A stretch of DNA of 44,635 nt, from assembly GCA_011375175.1 (NCBI GenBank), contig DRME01000055.1, positions 1-44,635 of the forward strand, written 5' to 3'. Within the stretch, counting starts at the first letter, position 1, and each line of letters opens with the position of its first letter. Under the pieces are notes generated by a model. That model had not been told where the DNA came from and did not search any database. It saw only the letters and a list, made by a program, of their open reading frames with translations. Of the stretch, positions 23,536-32,342 are shown piece after piece. Origin of the DNA: Deltaproteobacteria bacterium. Lineage in GTDB: Bacteria; Desulfobacterota; GWC2-55-46; DRME01. Made by a program: the position numbers and the translations under genes.

Positions 23536-24774
23536 TCAGAACGGTGAGCGGACGATGGAGAAGGCCGGAGAGCCGCCGTCGTCGACCACCTCGAGGAGAT
23601 AGGGGCTCTTGACCACCTCTCCCTCTTCGTCCATGGAGATGAGACCCGTGAGACCGTGGAAGCCCTCGATATCGAGAAGGGCCTTGCGCACCGCCGAGGG
23701 CCTGGTGGTGCCAGCGGCCTTCAGGGCCTCGGCTATGAGCATGAACGCGTCGTATGCCTCGGCCACGAACGTGGCGGGCGGGCGTCCCTCCCTCTTCCGG
23801 TAGCCTTCGACAAAGTCCCGCACCATCGGCTCATCAGCGAGGGGGGAGAAACCCGCGTAGAGGAGGGTGCCCACCACGATATCGCCGCCGGCGAGGAAAG
23901 TCTCGGTGCCGAGCTCCTCGCCTCCCACAAGCGGCAGCCTGAGCCCGGCGGCCCTTGCGGCCTCGAGGAAGTCGATGGCCGAGCGGTCCGAGCCTGCGAA
24001 GATGACGGCGTCCACGGGCATCGCGCTCTTTATCTCCTCGACGGCCGCGGCGACGTCGTCGGCCGTGAAGATGTGTCCCTCGGCCTTGATCTCGGCGCCC
24101 GTCTTGGCGGCGGCCATCCTGAAGAAGCTGGCCACGCTGAGCGCCTCGTCCTCCATGACCGTCACCAGCGCAAAGCGCTTGAGGCCCGCCTCGGCCGTGG
24201 CGTACTCCATGAGCTCGTCGGCCGCCTTCTGGCCCGGCAGGCTGGTCCTGAAGACGAACGGCCCGCTTCTCCCTATGTGACGGCGCGTGCCGGCCGATAT
24301 GAAGACCGTCGAGGACTCGTTGGCCATGTACACGGGCGCGAAGGTCGACCAGCCGGTCGGCGAGCCTATGATGGCCACGACCCCCTGCTTTATGAGCTCG
24401 TCCATGCCGGTCCTCGTTGCGCCCTGCTCGCTCCTGTTGTCGTACTCCACTATTTCGATGGGGGCCCCGTCGACACCGCCCGCGCCGTTGAAGGACTCGG
24501 CGGCGAGCCTTGCGCCCTCGAAGGTCATGAGTCCGTAGGCCGAGTCCTCGCCCGTCTTGGGACCGAGCACGCCCACCTTGAGCAGCCGTTCGCGCTCCTG
24601 CTCCGGCTCGCCCACCCCCGTCTCTTCGGGCTTTACCACCACCTGCGCCACGAGCTCCTCGAAGCTCTGGGGGCCCTTCTCCTCTTCCTCTTCACTGGAG
24701 CAGCCGGACAAGACGAGAAGGACCGCGAGCGAGAGGACCGCCGCGGCCGAAAAGACGCTGCTACGACTCTTCAT
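23536..24774 (-). CDS. Branched-chain amino acid-type (LivK-like) substrate-binding lipoprotein
   Basis: 412 residues. A lipoprotein signal with lipobox LSGC (Cys about 24), then an acidic Glu-rich linker (SSEEEEEKG) and a type 1 periplasmic-binding-protein fold: KVGVLGPKTGEDSAYGL, GVVAIIGSPTGWSTFAP, STVFISAGTRR, GFVF-like receptor segment and DAVIFAGSDRSAIDFLEAA. Such proteins bind amino acids, amides or other small polar ligands. No LivHMGF genes are present; instead its ATG overlaps the DUF4340 gene by 14 bp in an ABC-2 operon, so it may be a sensor or accessory lipoprotein there rather than part of a classical importer. Confidence 0.88.
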   Translation of the reverse strand: MKSRSSVFSAAAVLSLAVLLVLSGCSSEEEEEKGPQSFEELVAQVVVKPEETGVGEPEQERERLLKVGVLGPKTGEDSAYGLMTFEGARLAAESFNGAGGVDGAPIEIVEYDNRSEQGATRTGMDELIKQGVVAIIGSPTGWSTFAPVYMANESSTVFISAGTRRHIGRSGPFVFRTSLPGQKAADELMEYATAEAGLKRFALVTVMEDEALSVASFFRMAAAKTGAEIKAEGHIFTADDVAAAVEEIKSAMPVDAVIFAGSDRSAIDFLEAARAAGLRLPLVGGEELGTETFLAGGDIVVGTLLYAGFSPLADEPMVRDFVEGYRKREGRPPATFVAEAYDAFMLIAEALKAAGTTRPSAVRKALLDIEGFHGLTGLISMDEEGEVVKSPYLLEVVDDGGSPAFSIVRSPF

Positions 24775-25726
24775 CGTCCTTCACCTCGAGGTCCGTCACC
24801 TTCCGCGGTATGGCGTTGTAGAGCACTTCCTCCACGGAGAAGACGGCCTGCTCTCCGCCGCGCCTTGCGTAGTAGCCCCTGTTGACCTTGTCGCGGGCGC
24901 CGATCTCGAGGGTGTGGCGCACGCCGTGCTCGTCGTGAAAGACGATGCGCACCCTCGGGTCGTCCATGCCGTAGGCCGCCGGGTCCTCAGGCGCTTCGTC
25001 GACGAAGGCCTTCACCTTGCCCTTCTTGAGCTGCACGAGAAGCTCCATGACCTTTACGAAGTCCGTCCTCCCCTCGGGCAACTCGAGGGCGTTCCACACG
25101 CCCTCCTTCGGATGCTCGACAAAGACCCTCGTGCCGTCGCGCCACCGCACGTCGAAGCTCTTCACCCTCGTGGGCTCGAAACGGACTATGGACTTGTCCC
25201 TCAGGTCGTAGAGGTCGAGGTCCGAGTCGGTCATGATGTCCGAGTGGATCCTCAGCACCCTGGGGTCCCCCTCTATCATGGCGAAGGCCACGTTGTGGGT
25301 CGGCCCCTTGTCGCCGAAGCGCACCGTCCTGGTGAAGGAGTCGGTGCGCAGCTCGACCACGAGGTAGGGGTCGGCAAGGCCCATCTCTTCGAGCTTCTCC
25401 GCAGGGGCCTCGTCGAAGAGCACGGCGTCCATCCTGGCGTCGACGAGGTTGCGGAGGAAGGCCTCGATCTCTTCGCCGTCGCCGGCGGCCTCGACCGGGG
25501 CGGTGACGACCCAGCCGTCCTCCGTGCGCCGGGCCTGCTTCACCACGTCCTCGCCGCGGCGCTTTATCGTGAAGGATACGACATCGGAGGGCCTGAAGAG
25601 GAAGAGCCTTCTCTGCAGCTCCTCCTGCGCCTTCTTGTCCTCCATCTTGCGGTCGAAGATGTAGAAGGAGCCTCCAATGGCCGCGAGGATGATGACCCAG
25701 AAGATCGTCTTCTTGAAGAATCTCAT
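24761..25726 (-). CDS. DUF4340 domain protein
   Basis: 321 residues. A single N-terminal TM anchor (IFWVIILAAIGGSFYIF, about 9-25), then two beta-rich DUF4340 repeats in the periplasm (FRPSDVVSFTIKRRGEDVV, VELRTDSFTRTVRFGD, RFEPTRVKSFDVRWRDGTRV, GARDKVNRGYYARR). In many bacteria a DUF4340 gene directly follows GldG-like genes, as here (46-bp gap). Probably an accessory subunit of the ABC-2 complex; no biochemical role is known to me. Confidence 0.85.
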   Translation of the reverse strand: MRFFKKTIFWVIILAAIGGSFYIFDRKMEDKKAQEELQRRLFLFRPSDVVSFTIKRRGEDVVKQARRTEDGWVVTAPVEAAGDGEEIEAFLRNLVDARMDAVLFDEAPAEKLEEMGLADPYLVVELRTDSFTRTVRFGDKGPTHNVAFAMIEGDPRVLRIHSDIMTDSDLDLYDLRDKSIVRFEPTRVKSFDVRWRDGTRVFVEHPKEGVWNALELPEGRTDFVKVMELLVQLKKGKVKAFVDEAPEDPAAYGMDDPRVRIVFHDEHGVRHTLEIGARDKVNRGYYARRGGEQAVFSVEEVLYNAIPRKVTDLEVKDDEES

Positions 25727-25772
25727 CGCATATCCGGGCGGAGCCGCGTCCCGCTCCGAGCCTCCATGGAGG

Positions 25773-27329
25773 TCACTTCTCGAGCCTCTTCCTGAAGAAG
25801 ACGCCCAGACCGGCGATGCCCACCAGGGTGGGCGGCATGACGACGGCCACCCAGAAGATGAGCCGCCCCTGGGTGGCCGTGAGGATGACCGGGGTTATGC
25901 CCTCCTGCTTCTTCCTGATCGATATGAGGTCGGCCTCCTCGGCGAGCCAGGAGACGATGTTGAGGAAGAAGTCGCGGTTGCCCGCCAGGTTTATGTGCGT
26001 GTTGCTCACGAAGTCGGAGTCTCCCACCGTTATCAGCTTCGCGTAGGTCTTGCGCTCGCCTTCGGGCGTCTCCTTCGCGCCCTCGACCTTCGTCTCCACG
26101 AGGACCACCGATACGAGCGGCACCGGACCTTTTCTGTCCTCGTCCTCGTCGAACTCCGCCTTGCCGTCCTCGAGGCTCTTTCTGTCGGTCTCGGCCCAGC
26201 TCGACTTTCCCGTGCTCGCGAGCATATAGATGCCTGCTTCCGGGTTCGGCTGCACGGCCACGCTGCGGGCGAGGGGGAAGAAGGTCATGAGGTTGAACTC
26301 GGCCGTTATGGGATGGTCCTTCTCGTAGGCGGTCACGACGGGCACGAGGTAGTTGGCGCCGAAGACCTGCGAGAGCGTGTCTATCACGATGTCGTCGCCC
26401 ACGTGGAAGCCGTAGCCGCCGAGGTAGTCGACGAGGGCCGGCACCGTGCCAGGGTCGAGCATGAAGAGCACGCTCCCGCCGCCGTCGATGTAGGCCGTAA
26501 TCTTGTCGAGCTCCGAGGGCAGGAGGTTGCGCTTGGGACCGCTTACGACGAGCACGGCGCAGTCTTCGGGCACGGCCTCCTCCTCGACCAGCAGGAGCTC
26601 CTTTACGCTGAAGTTCTCCTTTTCAAGCGACTCCTTGACGGCCTTGTAGCCGTCCTGCCGGTCGCTTGAGATGCTGTTCTCGCCGTGCCCCTTGAGGAAG
26701 TAGACGCTCTTCATGTAGTCGCGCGTGACCTTGAGAAGGGCGTTCGTGATCTTCTCCTCGCTCTCGTAGCCTATGCGCTCCTCGCGCCCGCCGCTGCGCA
26801 GAAGCGTGGTCCTGTAGGAGGTGACGCCGTACTTCTCGGCCAGCGCCGGCTTCTTGTCGGGATCGACGAACCAGTAGGTGAAGCGCGGCGACTCGGAGGC
26901 GTAGCTTTCGAGAAGGTCCTCCATGGCCTGGCGCGTGCGCTCGTCGGTGCGGTAGAAGGCTATGGCCTCCACGTCGCGGTCGAGGGAGTCCAGTATCTTG
27001 AGCGTCTGGTCCGAGAGCGTATAGCGCTTGGTGGCCGTCAGGTCCAGGCGCATCTTGTACTTCATGCTCATCATGGCCACTATGACGAGTATGACCGTGA
27101 AGACCAGCACCATGAGCACCGCGTTGGCCCCGTACTTGGCGGACCGGCCCGTGAGCGCGGCCCTTATCTCCGGGAAGTTGACGTAGACGAAGAGCAGCGA
27201 CAGGAGCACGCCGGCCCAGATGAGCCCGGCCACCGGGGCCGACATGTCGCCCGTCACCATGTAGGCCACCGCCCCGACCACCATCAAGACCAGTCCCGCA
27301 AGTCCTGCAATGAGTATGTATCGCTTCAA
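25773..27329 (-). CDS. GldG-like ABC-2 auxiliary protein
   Basis: 518 residues. Two TM segments at the N-terminus (about 5-26 and 33-50) plus a third near 70-90, a large periplasmic domain of the ABC_transp_aux/GldG type (KRYTLSDQTLKILDSLDRDV, AFYRTDERTRQAMEDLL, YFLKGHGENSISSDRQDGY, GGSVLFMLDPGTVPALVDYL), and a C-terminal TM helix (IFWVAVVMPPTLVGIAGLGVFF). The start is TTG 27329 with GGAGGGG 9 nt upstream. It works with the permease and ATPase just upstream; homologues belong to gliding-motility GldAFG transporters but are also common in non-gliding bacteria. Confidence 0.88.
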   Translation of the reverse strand: MKRYILIAGLAGLVLMVVGAVAYMVTGDMSAPVAGLIWAGVLLSLLFVYVNFPEIRAALTGRSAKYGANAVLMVLVFTVILVIVAMMSMKYKMRLDLTATKRYTLSDQTLKILDSLDRDVEAIAFYRTDERTRQAMEDLLESYASESPRFTYWFVDPDKKPALAEKYGVTSYRTTLLRSGGREERIGYESEEKITNALLKVTRDYMKSVYFLKGHGENSISSDRQDGYKAVKESLEKENFSVKELLLVEEEAVPEDCAVLVVSGPKRNLLPSELDKITAYIDGGGSVLFMLDPGTVPALVDYLGGYGFHVGDDIVIDTLSQVFGANYLVPVVTAYEKDHPITAEFNLMTFFPLARSVAVQPNPEAGIYMLASTGKSSWAETDRKSLEDGKAEFDEDEDRKGPVPLVSVVLVETKVEGAKETPEGERKTYAKLITVGDSDFVSNTHINLAGNRDFFLNIVSWLAEEADLISIRKKQEGITPVILTATQGRLIFWVAVVMPPTLVGIAGLGVFFRKRLEK

Positions 27330-27364
27330 CGCCTCAAACCCCTCCGTCAGTCAGGTCGACCCTC

Positions 27365-28144
27365 TCAGCCCCTCCACCTCTTAGACTCGAGCATGCGCAG
27401 CGTGAGGAAGAGGAAGAGGAAGATGAAGATGGCGTAGTATATTACGTCCTCCGTATCGATGACCCCCTTGGCGAAACTCTCCACGTGCTGGGTGATGGAG
27501 ACGTAGGCGAGGAACCTGCCGATCCCGGGCGTGACGAAGGGGACCGACATGCTGAGCATCCAGAAGAGGAAGAGCACGCCGAAGGAGATCGTGGCGGCGA
27601 TGATCTGGTTCTCGGTGAGCGACGAGGCGAAGAGCCCCAAGGCGATGAACGAGGCGCCCAGCAAAAAGAGCCCCAGGTAGCCCGTGATGATGGGCCCCGT
27701 CTCCGGCTCGCCGAAGTACATGACAAGGGCCGGGAAGATGAGCGAGGCAAGGAGCATGGCCCCGAGCACCCCGAGGCAGGAGAGGAACTTGCCCGCGAGC
27801 ACCTGCGTGTCCGTAACGGGGTAGGAGAGCAGCAGCTCAATGGTGCCGCTCTTTTTCTCCTCCGAGAACTGGCGCATGGTGATAAGCGGCGTCATGATGA
27901 GCATTATCATGCTTATGATGCCGAAGAGCGGACGGATGACGCTCTCGGTCACGTTCAGGAGGTTCGCCTGCCTGGCAAGGGTCGGATCGATCTGGGCCTG
28001 GAAGCTCAGCTTCGAGAAGTAGGCGAAGAGCCCGTAGAAGAGATAGCCCGTGATGGCCAGAAACATGGCTATGACCACGTAGGCTATGGGGGAGCTGAAG
28101 TAACTCCTGAGCTCCTTGACGAACAGCAGATATATGTTCCTCAT
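27365..28144 (-). CDS. ABC-2 permease, GldF/NosY type
   Basis: 259 residues with six TM helices. YLLFVKELRSYFSSPIAYVV at the N-terminus, TMRQFSEEKKSGTIELLLSYPV (the ABC-2 family motif) and TENQIIAATISFGVLFLFW are typical. Related to both GldF and NosY. The neighbouring GldG and DUF4340 genes favour the GldF-type assignment. 204 bp of GC-rich sequence without recognisable features separate it from the ATPase gene. Confidence 0.88.
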   Translation of the reverse strand: MRNIYLLFVKELRSYFSSPIAYVVIAMFLAITGYLFYGLFAYFSKLSFQAQIDPTLARQANLLNVTESVIRPLFGIISMIMLIMTPLITMRQFSEEKKSGTIELLLSYPVTDTQVLAGKFLSCLGVLGAMLLASLIFPALVMYFGEPETGPIITGYLGLFLLGASFIALGLFASSLTENQIIAATISFGVLFLFWMLSMSVPFVTPGIGRFLAYVSITQHVESFAKGVIDTEDVIYYAIFIFLFLFLTLRMLESKRWRG

Positions 28145-28348
28145 CTCCGATTCCCTGTCTCTCGTCTGCCGCCCGGCCGGTGCGGGGAAGGCCGTCGGGC
28201 GCGGTCCTTCCGGGCAGGCGGTTTCTGCTTCTTCGCAGGTGCGCAGCCCTTGCCGGGCCGCATTGCAAGCAACGTCGTGGCCGGGCCTGCGACTCTTCGC
28301 GGGCCTCTTCGGGCGACCCCCCCGACCTTGCGGGCCTCCGCCCCCGGC

Positions 28349-29308
28349 CTACTCCCTCGTAACGAGCTTCACGAATATCTCCTCGAGGCTCAGCTCTATG
28401 GGCCTCATCTCGAGGAGTCCCCAGCCCTGCTTCACGATGAGCGCCGGGATATCTCTTCTCACGTCCCGTCCCTTTTCGAGGTCCACGTAGAACTCGCAGG
28501 CGCCGTCCGCTCCGCGCCCGCCATGGCGGCCGCCCTCTCCGGCGGCGGGCTCGACGGCCTTGACGCCCGCCATGGCCGCTATGGCGCTCTTTACGTCGCG
28601 GGCCGGACCGTCCACCCGGAGCTTGAGCCTGTTCGAGCCCTGGAGCCTGTCGGTGAGCCCCTTAGGCGTGTCTACGGCCACCACGCGGCCCTCGTTTATG
28701 ATGAGCACCCTGTTGCAGGTCATGCTCACCTCCGGCAGTATGTGGGTGCAGAGGATGACGGTCCTCGTGCCGGCAAGCCCCTTTATGAGGTCGCGTATCT
28801 CCACTATCTGCTTCGGGTCGAGGCCGATGGTGGGCTCGTCGAGTATGAGGACCTCGGGGTCGTTTATGAGGGCCTGGGCAAGGCCCACCCTCTGGCGGTA
28901 GCCCTTGCTCATGTGTCCGATGAGCTTTCTGCGCATGTGGGTTATGCCCACCTCGCCCATGACACGTTCGACCCGACCCTTGACCTCCGAGGCGGCCACC
29001 CCCTTGATGCCGGCCACGAAGCGCAGGTAGTCCTCGGCGGCCATGTCCCTGTAGAGGGGGACGCTCTCGGGGAGATAGCCGAGCCGTTTCCTCACCTCCA
29101 GCGACTCCTCGAAGACATCGAAGCCCGCGACCCGCGCCTTTCCGCTCGTGGCGGGAAAGAAGCAGGTGAGGATCCTCATGGTCGTGGTCTTGCCGGCGCC
29201 GTTGGGGCCGAGAAAGCCGAGGATCTCCCCCTTTCCGACGGTGAAGGAGATCCCCCTGAGGGCCTGGAAATTGCCGTATGATTTGGTAAGGTTTTCTACC
29301 TCGATCAT
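28349..29308 (-). CDS. ABC-2 transporter ATPase, GldA/NosF type
   Basis: 319 residues from ATG 29308. Walker A GPNGAGKTT, signature HMSKGYRQRVGLAQAL, Walker B VLILDEPTIGLDP and the switch His (LCTHIL) are all intact. A C-terminal extension of ~90 residues after the nucleotide-binding domain (KLRVDGPARDVKSAI...) is usual for the CcmA/NosF/GldA group. It energises the GldF/GldG-like partners downstream. Because a NosZ-like gene is 9 kb upstream, a NosF role was considered; GldG and DUF4340 in the same operon make GldA-like more likely. Confidence 0.88.
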   Translation of the reverse strand: MIEVENLTKSYGNFQALRGISFTVGKGEILGFLGPNGAGKTTTMRILTCFFPATSGKARVAGFDVFEESLEVRKRLGYLPESVPLYRDMAAEDYLRFVAGIKGVAASEVKGRVERVMGEVGITHMRRKLIGHMSKGYRQRVGLAQALINDPEVLILDEPTIGLDPKQIVEIRDLIKGLAGTRTVILCTHILPEVSMTCNRVLIINEGRVVAVDTPKGLTDRLQGSNRLKLRVDGPARDVKSAIAAMAGVKAVEPAAGEGGRHGGRGADGACEFYVDLEKGRDVRRDIPALIVKQGWGLLEMRPIELSLEEIFVKLVTRE

Positions 29309-29404
29309 CTCAAGAACCTGTGTCCGGTGAAAGCTTGGGCGCACGGCGGCGGCGCAGGCGCCGGGAGGGACGCCCTGCAACGGGGCCGCACCGCGGCGGA
29401 CCGG

Positions 29405-29938
29405 CTACCTGGAGGACGGCGGCGCGCCCTGGACCTCCTTGTAGGCGCCGGGAGCGGTCTTCTCCCGCAGAGCCGACTCTATGGGACGGGAGTCGGGGGG
29501 GGTGTCGAGCAGCTCCAGCAGGGCCTCGTCCCCCTCGAGGAGCTTGACGATGTCCTTTCTCCTCCAGGTGTCCTCCCAGTTGCCCACAAGGGCGTTCCAG
29601 ACCTGGGCTATGGCGACGGCCTGGGCGTCGGTCATGTTCTCCACCCGTTTGCCCCGCCCCTGGTCGAGCCTGGTGATGGTCTTCATATTGTGTACGACCA
29701 CTATTATGGGAGGACCGCACCGTGAACAATACTTGGTGATCTTCTCCGTGCTGTGGCACTGGCTGCAGAGGTCGTAGGCCAGGACCTGCGCCTCCTCCGC
29801 CGTGTAGGGGAGGTAGCCGTCGGCCTTGAGACGCCCGAGGACCGCGTCGCCGTAGAAGACGAGGACCGCGACGGCCGCGACGGCGACTGCAGCGGCGGCG
29901 CCGCCTGTCTTGAGAAGACCCTTACTCTTCGAAGCCAT
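29405..29938 (-). CDS. Membrane-anchored monoheme cytochrome c with an extra CXXC
   Basis: 177 residues from ATG 29938. A TM anchor (about 12-30), then CSQCH at about 58-62 (heme c) and, nine residues later, CSRCG at about 71-75, a second CXXC without the His. Met in VHNMKTITR could be the distal ligand. The C-terminal half is charged and helical (WNALVGNWEDTWRRKD). A terminator lies directly upstream and I see no Shine-Dalgarno, so expression may be low or from an unnoticed promoter. Last gene of the cytochrome group. Confidence 0.75.
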   Translation of the reverse strand: MASKSKGLLKTGGAAAAVAVAAVAVLVFYGDAVLGRLKADGYLPYTAEEAQVLAYDLCSQCHSTEKITKYCSRCGPPIIVVVHNMKTITRLDQGRGKRVENMTDAQAVAIAQVWNALVGNWEDTWRRKDIVKLLEGDEALLELLDTPPDSRPIESALREKTAPGAYKEVQGAPPSSR

Positions 29939-29941
29939 ATA

Positions 29942-29983
29942 CAAAAACAGGGCACGGCCTTTTTAGACAAAAGGCCGTGCCCC
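29942..29983 (-). terminator. Rho-independent terminator after the 317-aa cytochrome c gene
   Basis: 14-bp perfect arms GGGCACGGCCTTTT (29950-29963) and complement (29969-29982), loop 5 nt. On the minus strand the stem is followed by CTGTTTTTGT. It separates the 30016-30969 gene from the membrane cytochrome. Confidence 0.85.
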
Positions 29984-30015
29984 TTTCAAGTGTCAGCATC
30001 TCTGCAAGCCGATGC

Positions 30016-30969
30016 TTAATATCCCTTCTTCACCTTGCTGGCCGTCTCCTCGGGGCGCTTGCGAAGTCCGCCCTCGACGAACTGGCCGCCTACGAGGTTG
30101 CTGCCGCGACCGGCAACCATGCCGCCTTCGAGCAGCTCCTGGACATCGAGGAACTCGGCGCTCTTGGAGGCGTTAAGCGGGGTTACGGCGTTTGCCGGAG
30201 AGTTGGGGTCGAAGCTCGACTTCGGGTTGAGGTACTCCTCGAGGTTCGTGGGCTTCTTGGCGTCGGCGTTGGCCCTTATCCACGCGATGACGTTCCAGAT
30301 GTCCTGGTCCTGGAGCAGGTTGCCCCAGGCGGGCATCGCGTCGGAGAGGTCCACGGCCGAGCCGCCGCCCTTGATGACCGCGAAGAGTTCGACGTTGGTC
30401 TTGTGGTTCATGTACTTCTTGCCGGCCGTAAGGTCCCTCGGGTAGGGATCGAGGAAGGGCGCGTTGGGTCCGTCGCCCTTGAGGAGCCAGCCGTGGCAGC
30501 CCACGCAGTAGACGTAGTACCACTGCTTGCCCTCGTTGGGGTCGGCGCCGGGCACGAGGCTCTTCTTGAAGGTCGGCGACCAGTTGTTGGTCCACTGGTT
30601 GTAGATGGCCTCGCCGGCCGCCGGCTTCTTGATCCTGTCCCAGACCTCGGTCTTGCCGGTGCCGGAGCCGTAACCGCTGTCTCCCTCGGCGAGGGTGGCC
30701 TTGCCCGCCTGGCCGCGCTTGGTCCTCTTGCCGACACCGGTCAGGTAGTCGAAGCCGGTGATGCCGTAAGTGGAGCCCGCCTTGCCCTGCATCATGGACA
30801 GGGCCTCGTTCTCGAAGTTGTTGAGCGACTGTTCGAGCTCGGCCTTGGTCCGGGTGGGACATTCGACCTTCTTGTTGCCGATCTTACATCTCTTCTCGGC
30901 TGCAAGGCCGGCCGCAGGCATGGCGAACACGCCGCAGGCGAGCAGCAAAACCAATAGCCTGATTATCAT
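30016..30969 (-). CDS. Exported monoheme cytochrome c with long N-terminal extension
   Basis: 317 residues from ATG 30969 (AAGGAGG 8 nt upstream; GTG 30978 rejected). Sec signal (about 1-24), ~125 residues of cytochrome-unlike sequence including two Cys (KRCKIGNKKVECP), then a class I cytochrome c domain: CVGCHGW (155-159), PYPRDLTAGKKYM and a possible distal Met in SDAMPAWG. The C-terminal tail of ~80 residues is rich in Asn/Pro/Gly. The VIKGGGSA segment is shared with the next cytochrome upstream (31081-31458). Likely a periplasmic electron carrier of the NosZ-like cluster. Confidence 0.85.
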   Translation of the reverse strand: MIIRLLVLLLACGVFAMPAAGLAAEKRCKIGNKKVECPTRTKAELEQSLNNFENEALSMMQGKAGSTYGITGFDYLTGVGKRTKRGQAGKATLAEGDSGYGSGTGKTEVWDRIKKPAAGEAIYNQWTNNWSPTFKKSLVPGADPNEGKQWYYVYCVGCHGWLLKGDGPNAPFLDPYPRDLTAGKKYMNHKTNVELFAVIKGGGSAVDLSDAMPAWGNLLQDQDIWNVIAWIRANADAKKPTNLEEYLNPKSSFDPNSPANAVTPLNASKSAEFLDVQELLEGGMVAGRGSNLVGGQFVEGGLRKRPEETASKVKKGY

Positions 30970-31080
30970 TCCTTTCACCTCCTTTTTGATGGCCAGAAAA
31001 GGTCCGCTATTGCCTGTTCTGCGCCACTAACAGTGTTCGGGTACGACTGCATGGTCTCCACAGCCACGCTGCCCTTGCGG

Positions 31081-31458
31081 TCAGCACTTGCAGAGCTTTC
31101 TGAGGTAATCCTTCAGGTCGTTGATCTCCTTTTCCGTAAGGGTCTTGCCGAAGGGGGGCATGAGGGTGGACTTGCTCGTGGCCGCGCCCCCTCCCTTGAT
31201 GACGTTGATTATATCCTGGTCGGAGAGTTTTTTCATCTCCTTGGTGTTTGTGTGGTTGCGGGGGCTTACGGGCTGATCCTTGGTGGCGTTGGGGCCGTTG
31301 CCCTCACCGGTGAGCCCGTGACACTGGGCGCAGTAGAACTTGTAGTTGTCCTCGGCCGTGGCAGAGAAGGCGTCGGTAGCAGCAGCGACGCTGAAGACGA
31401 AGAGCCCGGCCGCCAGCATGGCCGCGGCCCCTGCCGTATATGAAACCCTGCGGATCAT
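31081..31458 (-). CDS. Small periplasmic monoheme cytochrome c ending in LCKC
   Basis: 125 residues. Sec signal, CAQCHG (43-47), GNGPNATKD, VIKGGGAAT and distal Met in LMPPFG, a normal class I domain. It ends exactly in KLCKC; the cytochrome domain fused to the NosD-like protein (35362-36690) ends in ELCKC plus six residues, so the two are close relatives with a conserved C-terminal CXC. Start ATG behind AAGGAG. Co-directional with its neighbours (35-bp gap to the diheme gene). Confidence 0.9.
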   Translation of the reverse strand: MIRRVSYTAGAAAMLAAGLFVFSVAAATDAFSATAEDNYKFYCAQCHGLTGEGNGPNATKDQPVSPRNHTNTKEMKKLSDQDIINVIKGGGAATSKSTLMPPFGKTLTEKEINDLKDYLRKLCKC

Positions 31459-31493
31459 CTCTTGCTCCTTTCAGAAGAATTTTGGTGTGCGCC

Positions 31494-32168
31494 TCACTTC
31501 ATGGTGGCGATATACGCGGCCAGGGCCTTGAAGTCCGCGTTGTTCAGTATCCCGACATATACGGGCATGTCCTTTACGGGCTTGAAGACCTTGGGATTGG
31601 AGAGATAGGCGTATATCCAGTCGGGGTTGAGACGCTTGGCGGCGCCGATGAAGGTGGGGCCCGTGAGCCCTCCGCTGACCTTGCCGCGCTTTTTCACCTG
31701 GTGGCAGCCGTAACAGGCCTGCTTCTTCTCGAAGACGATCCTCGCCTTGGCGCTTCTCTTGGGCTTTTTGATGACCCCCGTCTTGACGTCGCTGCTCTTG
31801 AGCGTCATGAGGTACTCGGCCACCTCTTCAGCGTCCTTTTTCGAGAGCTTGGGGTGGTCGCCCTTGTTCTTCTCGGTGAGCGAATAGAACTGCATGGGAC
31901 GGATGGGCTTGGGGTCGGCGAGCCACTTCTTGAGGAAGCCCTCCTTGAACTTGCTGCCCGCGTACCAGAGCTCGGGGCCCTTCTTGGCCCACACGTCATA
32001 TATGGTCTTCTCGGCGGCAGGCCCCTTTGTCTGGTGGCAGTCGCCGCACTTCTTGGCGTTGAATATCTTCTGACCCTCGCCGGAGCCGGCATGGCCCGTG
32101 CCGACGCCCAGAGCCAGTACGGCCAGAAGCATGGCCGCAAAAAACGAGATAGTTGCGCTACGAGTCAT
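31494..32168 (-). CDS. Periplasmic diheme cytochrome c
   Basis: 224 residues. Sec signal (about 1-27), CGDCHQTKGP (41-45) and CYGCHQVKKRG (152-156). Possible distal Met residues lie in RPMQFYS and DMPVYVG. Both domains are long and Lys-rich. AAGGAGG precedes the ATG by 7 nt, and a clear promoter lies 55 bp upstream, so this gene begins its own transcript of three cytochromes. A role as electron shuttle toward the NosZ-like enzyme is inferred from position. Confidence 0.9.
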   Translation of the reverse strand: MTRSATISFFAAMLLAVLALGVGTGHAGSGEGQKIFNAKKCGDCHQTKGPAAEKTIYDVWAKKGPELWYAGSKFKEGFLKKWLADPKPIRPMQFYSLTEKNKGDHPKLSKKDAEEVAEYLMTLKSSDVKTGVIKKPKRSAKARIVFEKKQACYGCHQVKKRGKVSGGLTGPTFIGAAKRLNPDWIYAYLSNPKVFKPVKDMPVYVGILNNADFKALAAYIATMK

Positions 32169-32222
32169 CCATCGACCTCCTTGAGTTTAGTAGCCGTATG
32201 TCCGCTTTCTCACGCATGGATG

Positions 32223-32251
32223 AATTTACCTCAGCACCACACCTTTGTCAA
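32223..32251 (-). promoter_or_regulatory. Promoter of the cytochrome c sub-operon
   Basis: Minus strand: perfect -35 TTGACA (32246-32251), 17-bp spacer, -10 TAAATT (32223-32228). Expected start near 32216, ~48 nt before the ATG at 32168. Confidence 0.7.
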
Positions 32252-32342
32252 GGACTTTGTTTCCCCGATATTCCTTGAATTACAAACGTCTATGCCTGCG
32301 CGGCCCGAAAAAGGATTGGGGTGTCTTGAATCCCCCGGCTCC

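Noticed and set aside
23536-24774. A complete branched-chain amino acid importer
   Set aside because: Only the binding lipoprotein is present; no LivH, LivM, LivG or LivF genes are adjacent.
27365-29308. ABC-2 ATPase and permease as NosF and NosY
   Set aside because: They resemble NosFY, but GldG-like and DUF4340 genes in the same operon and an intervening terminator favour a GldAFG-type transporter. A Nos role is not excluded.
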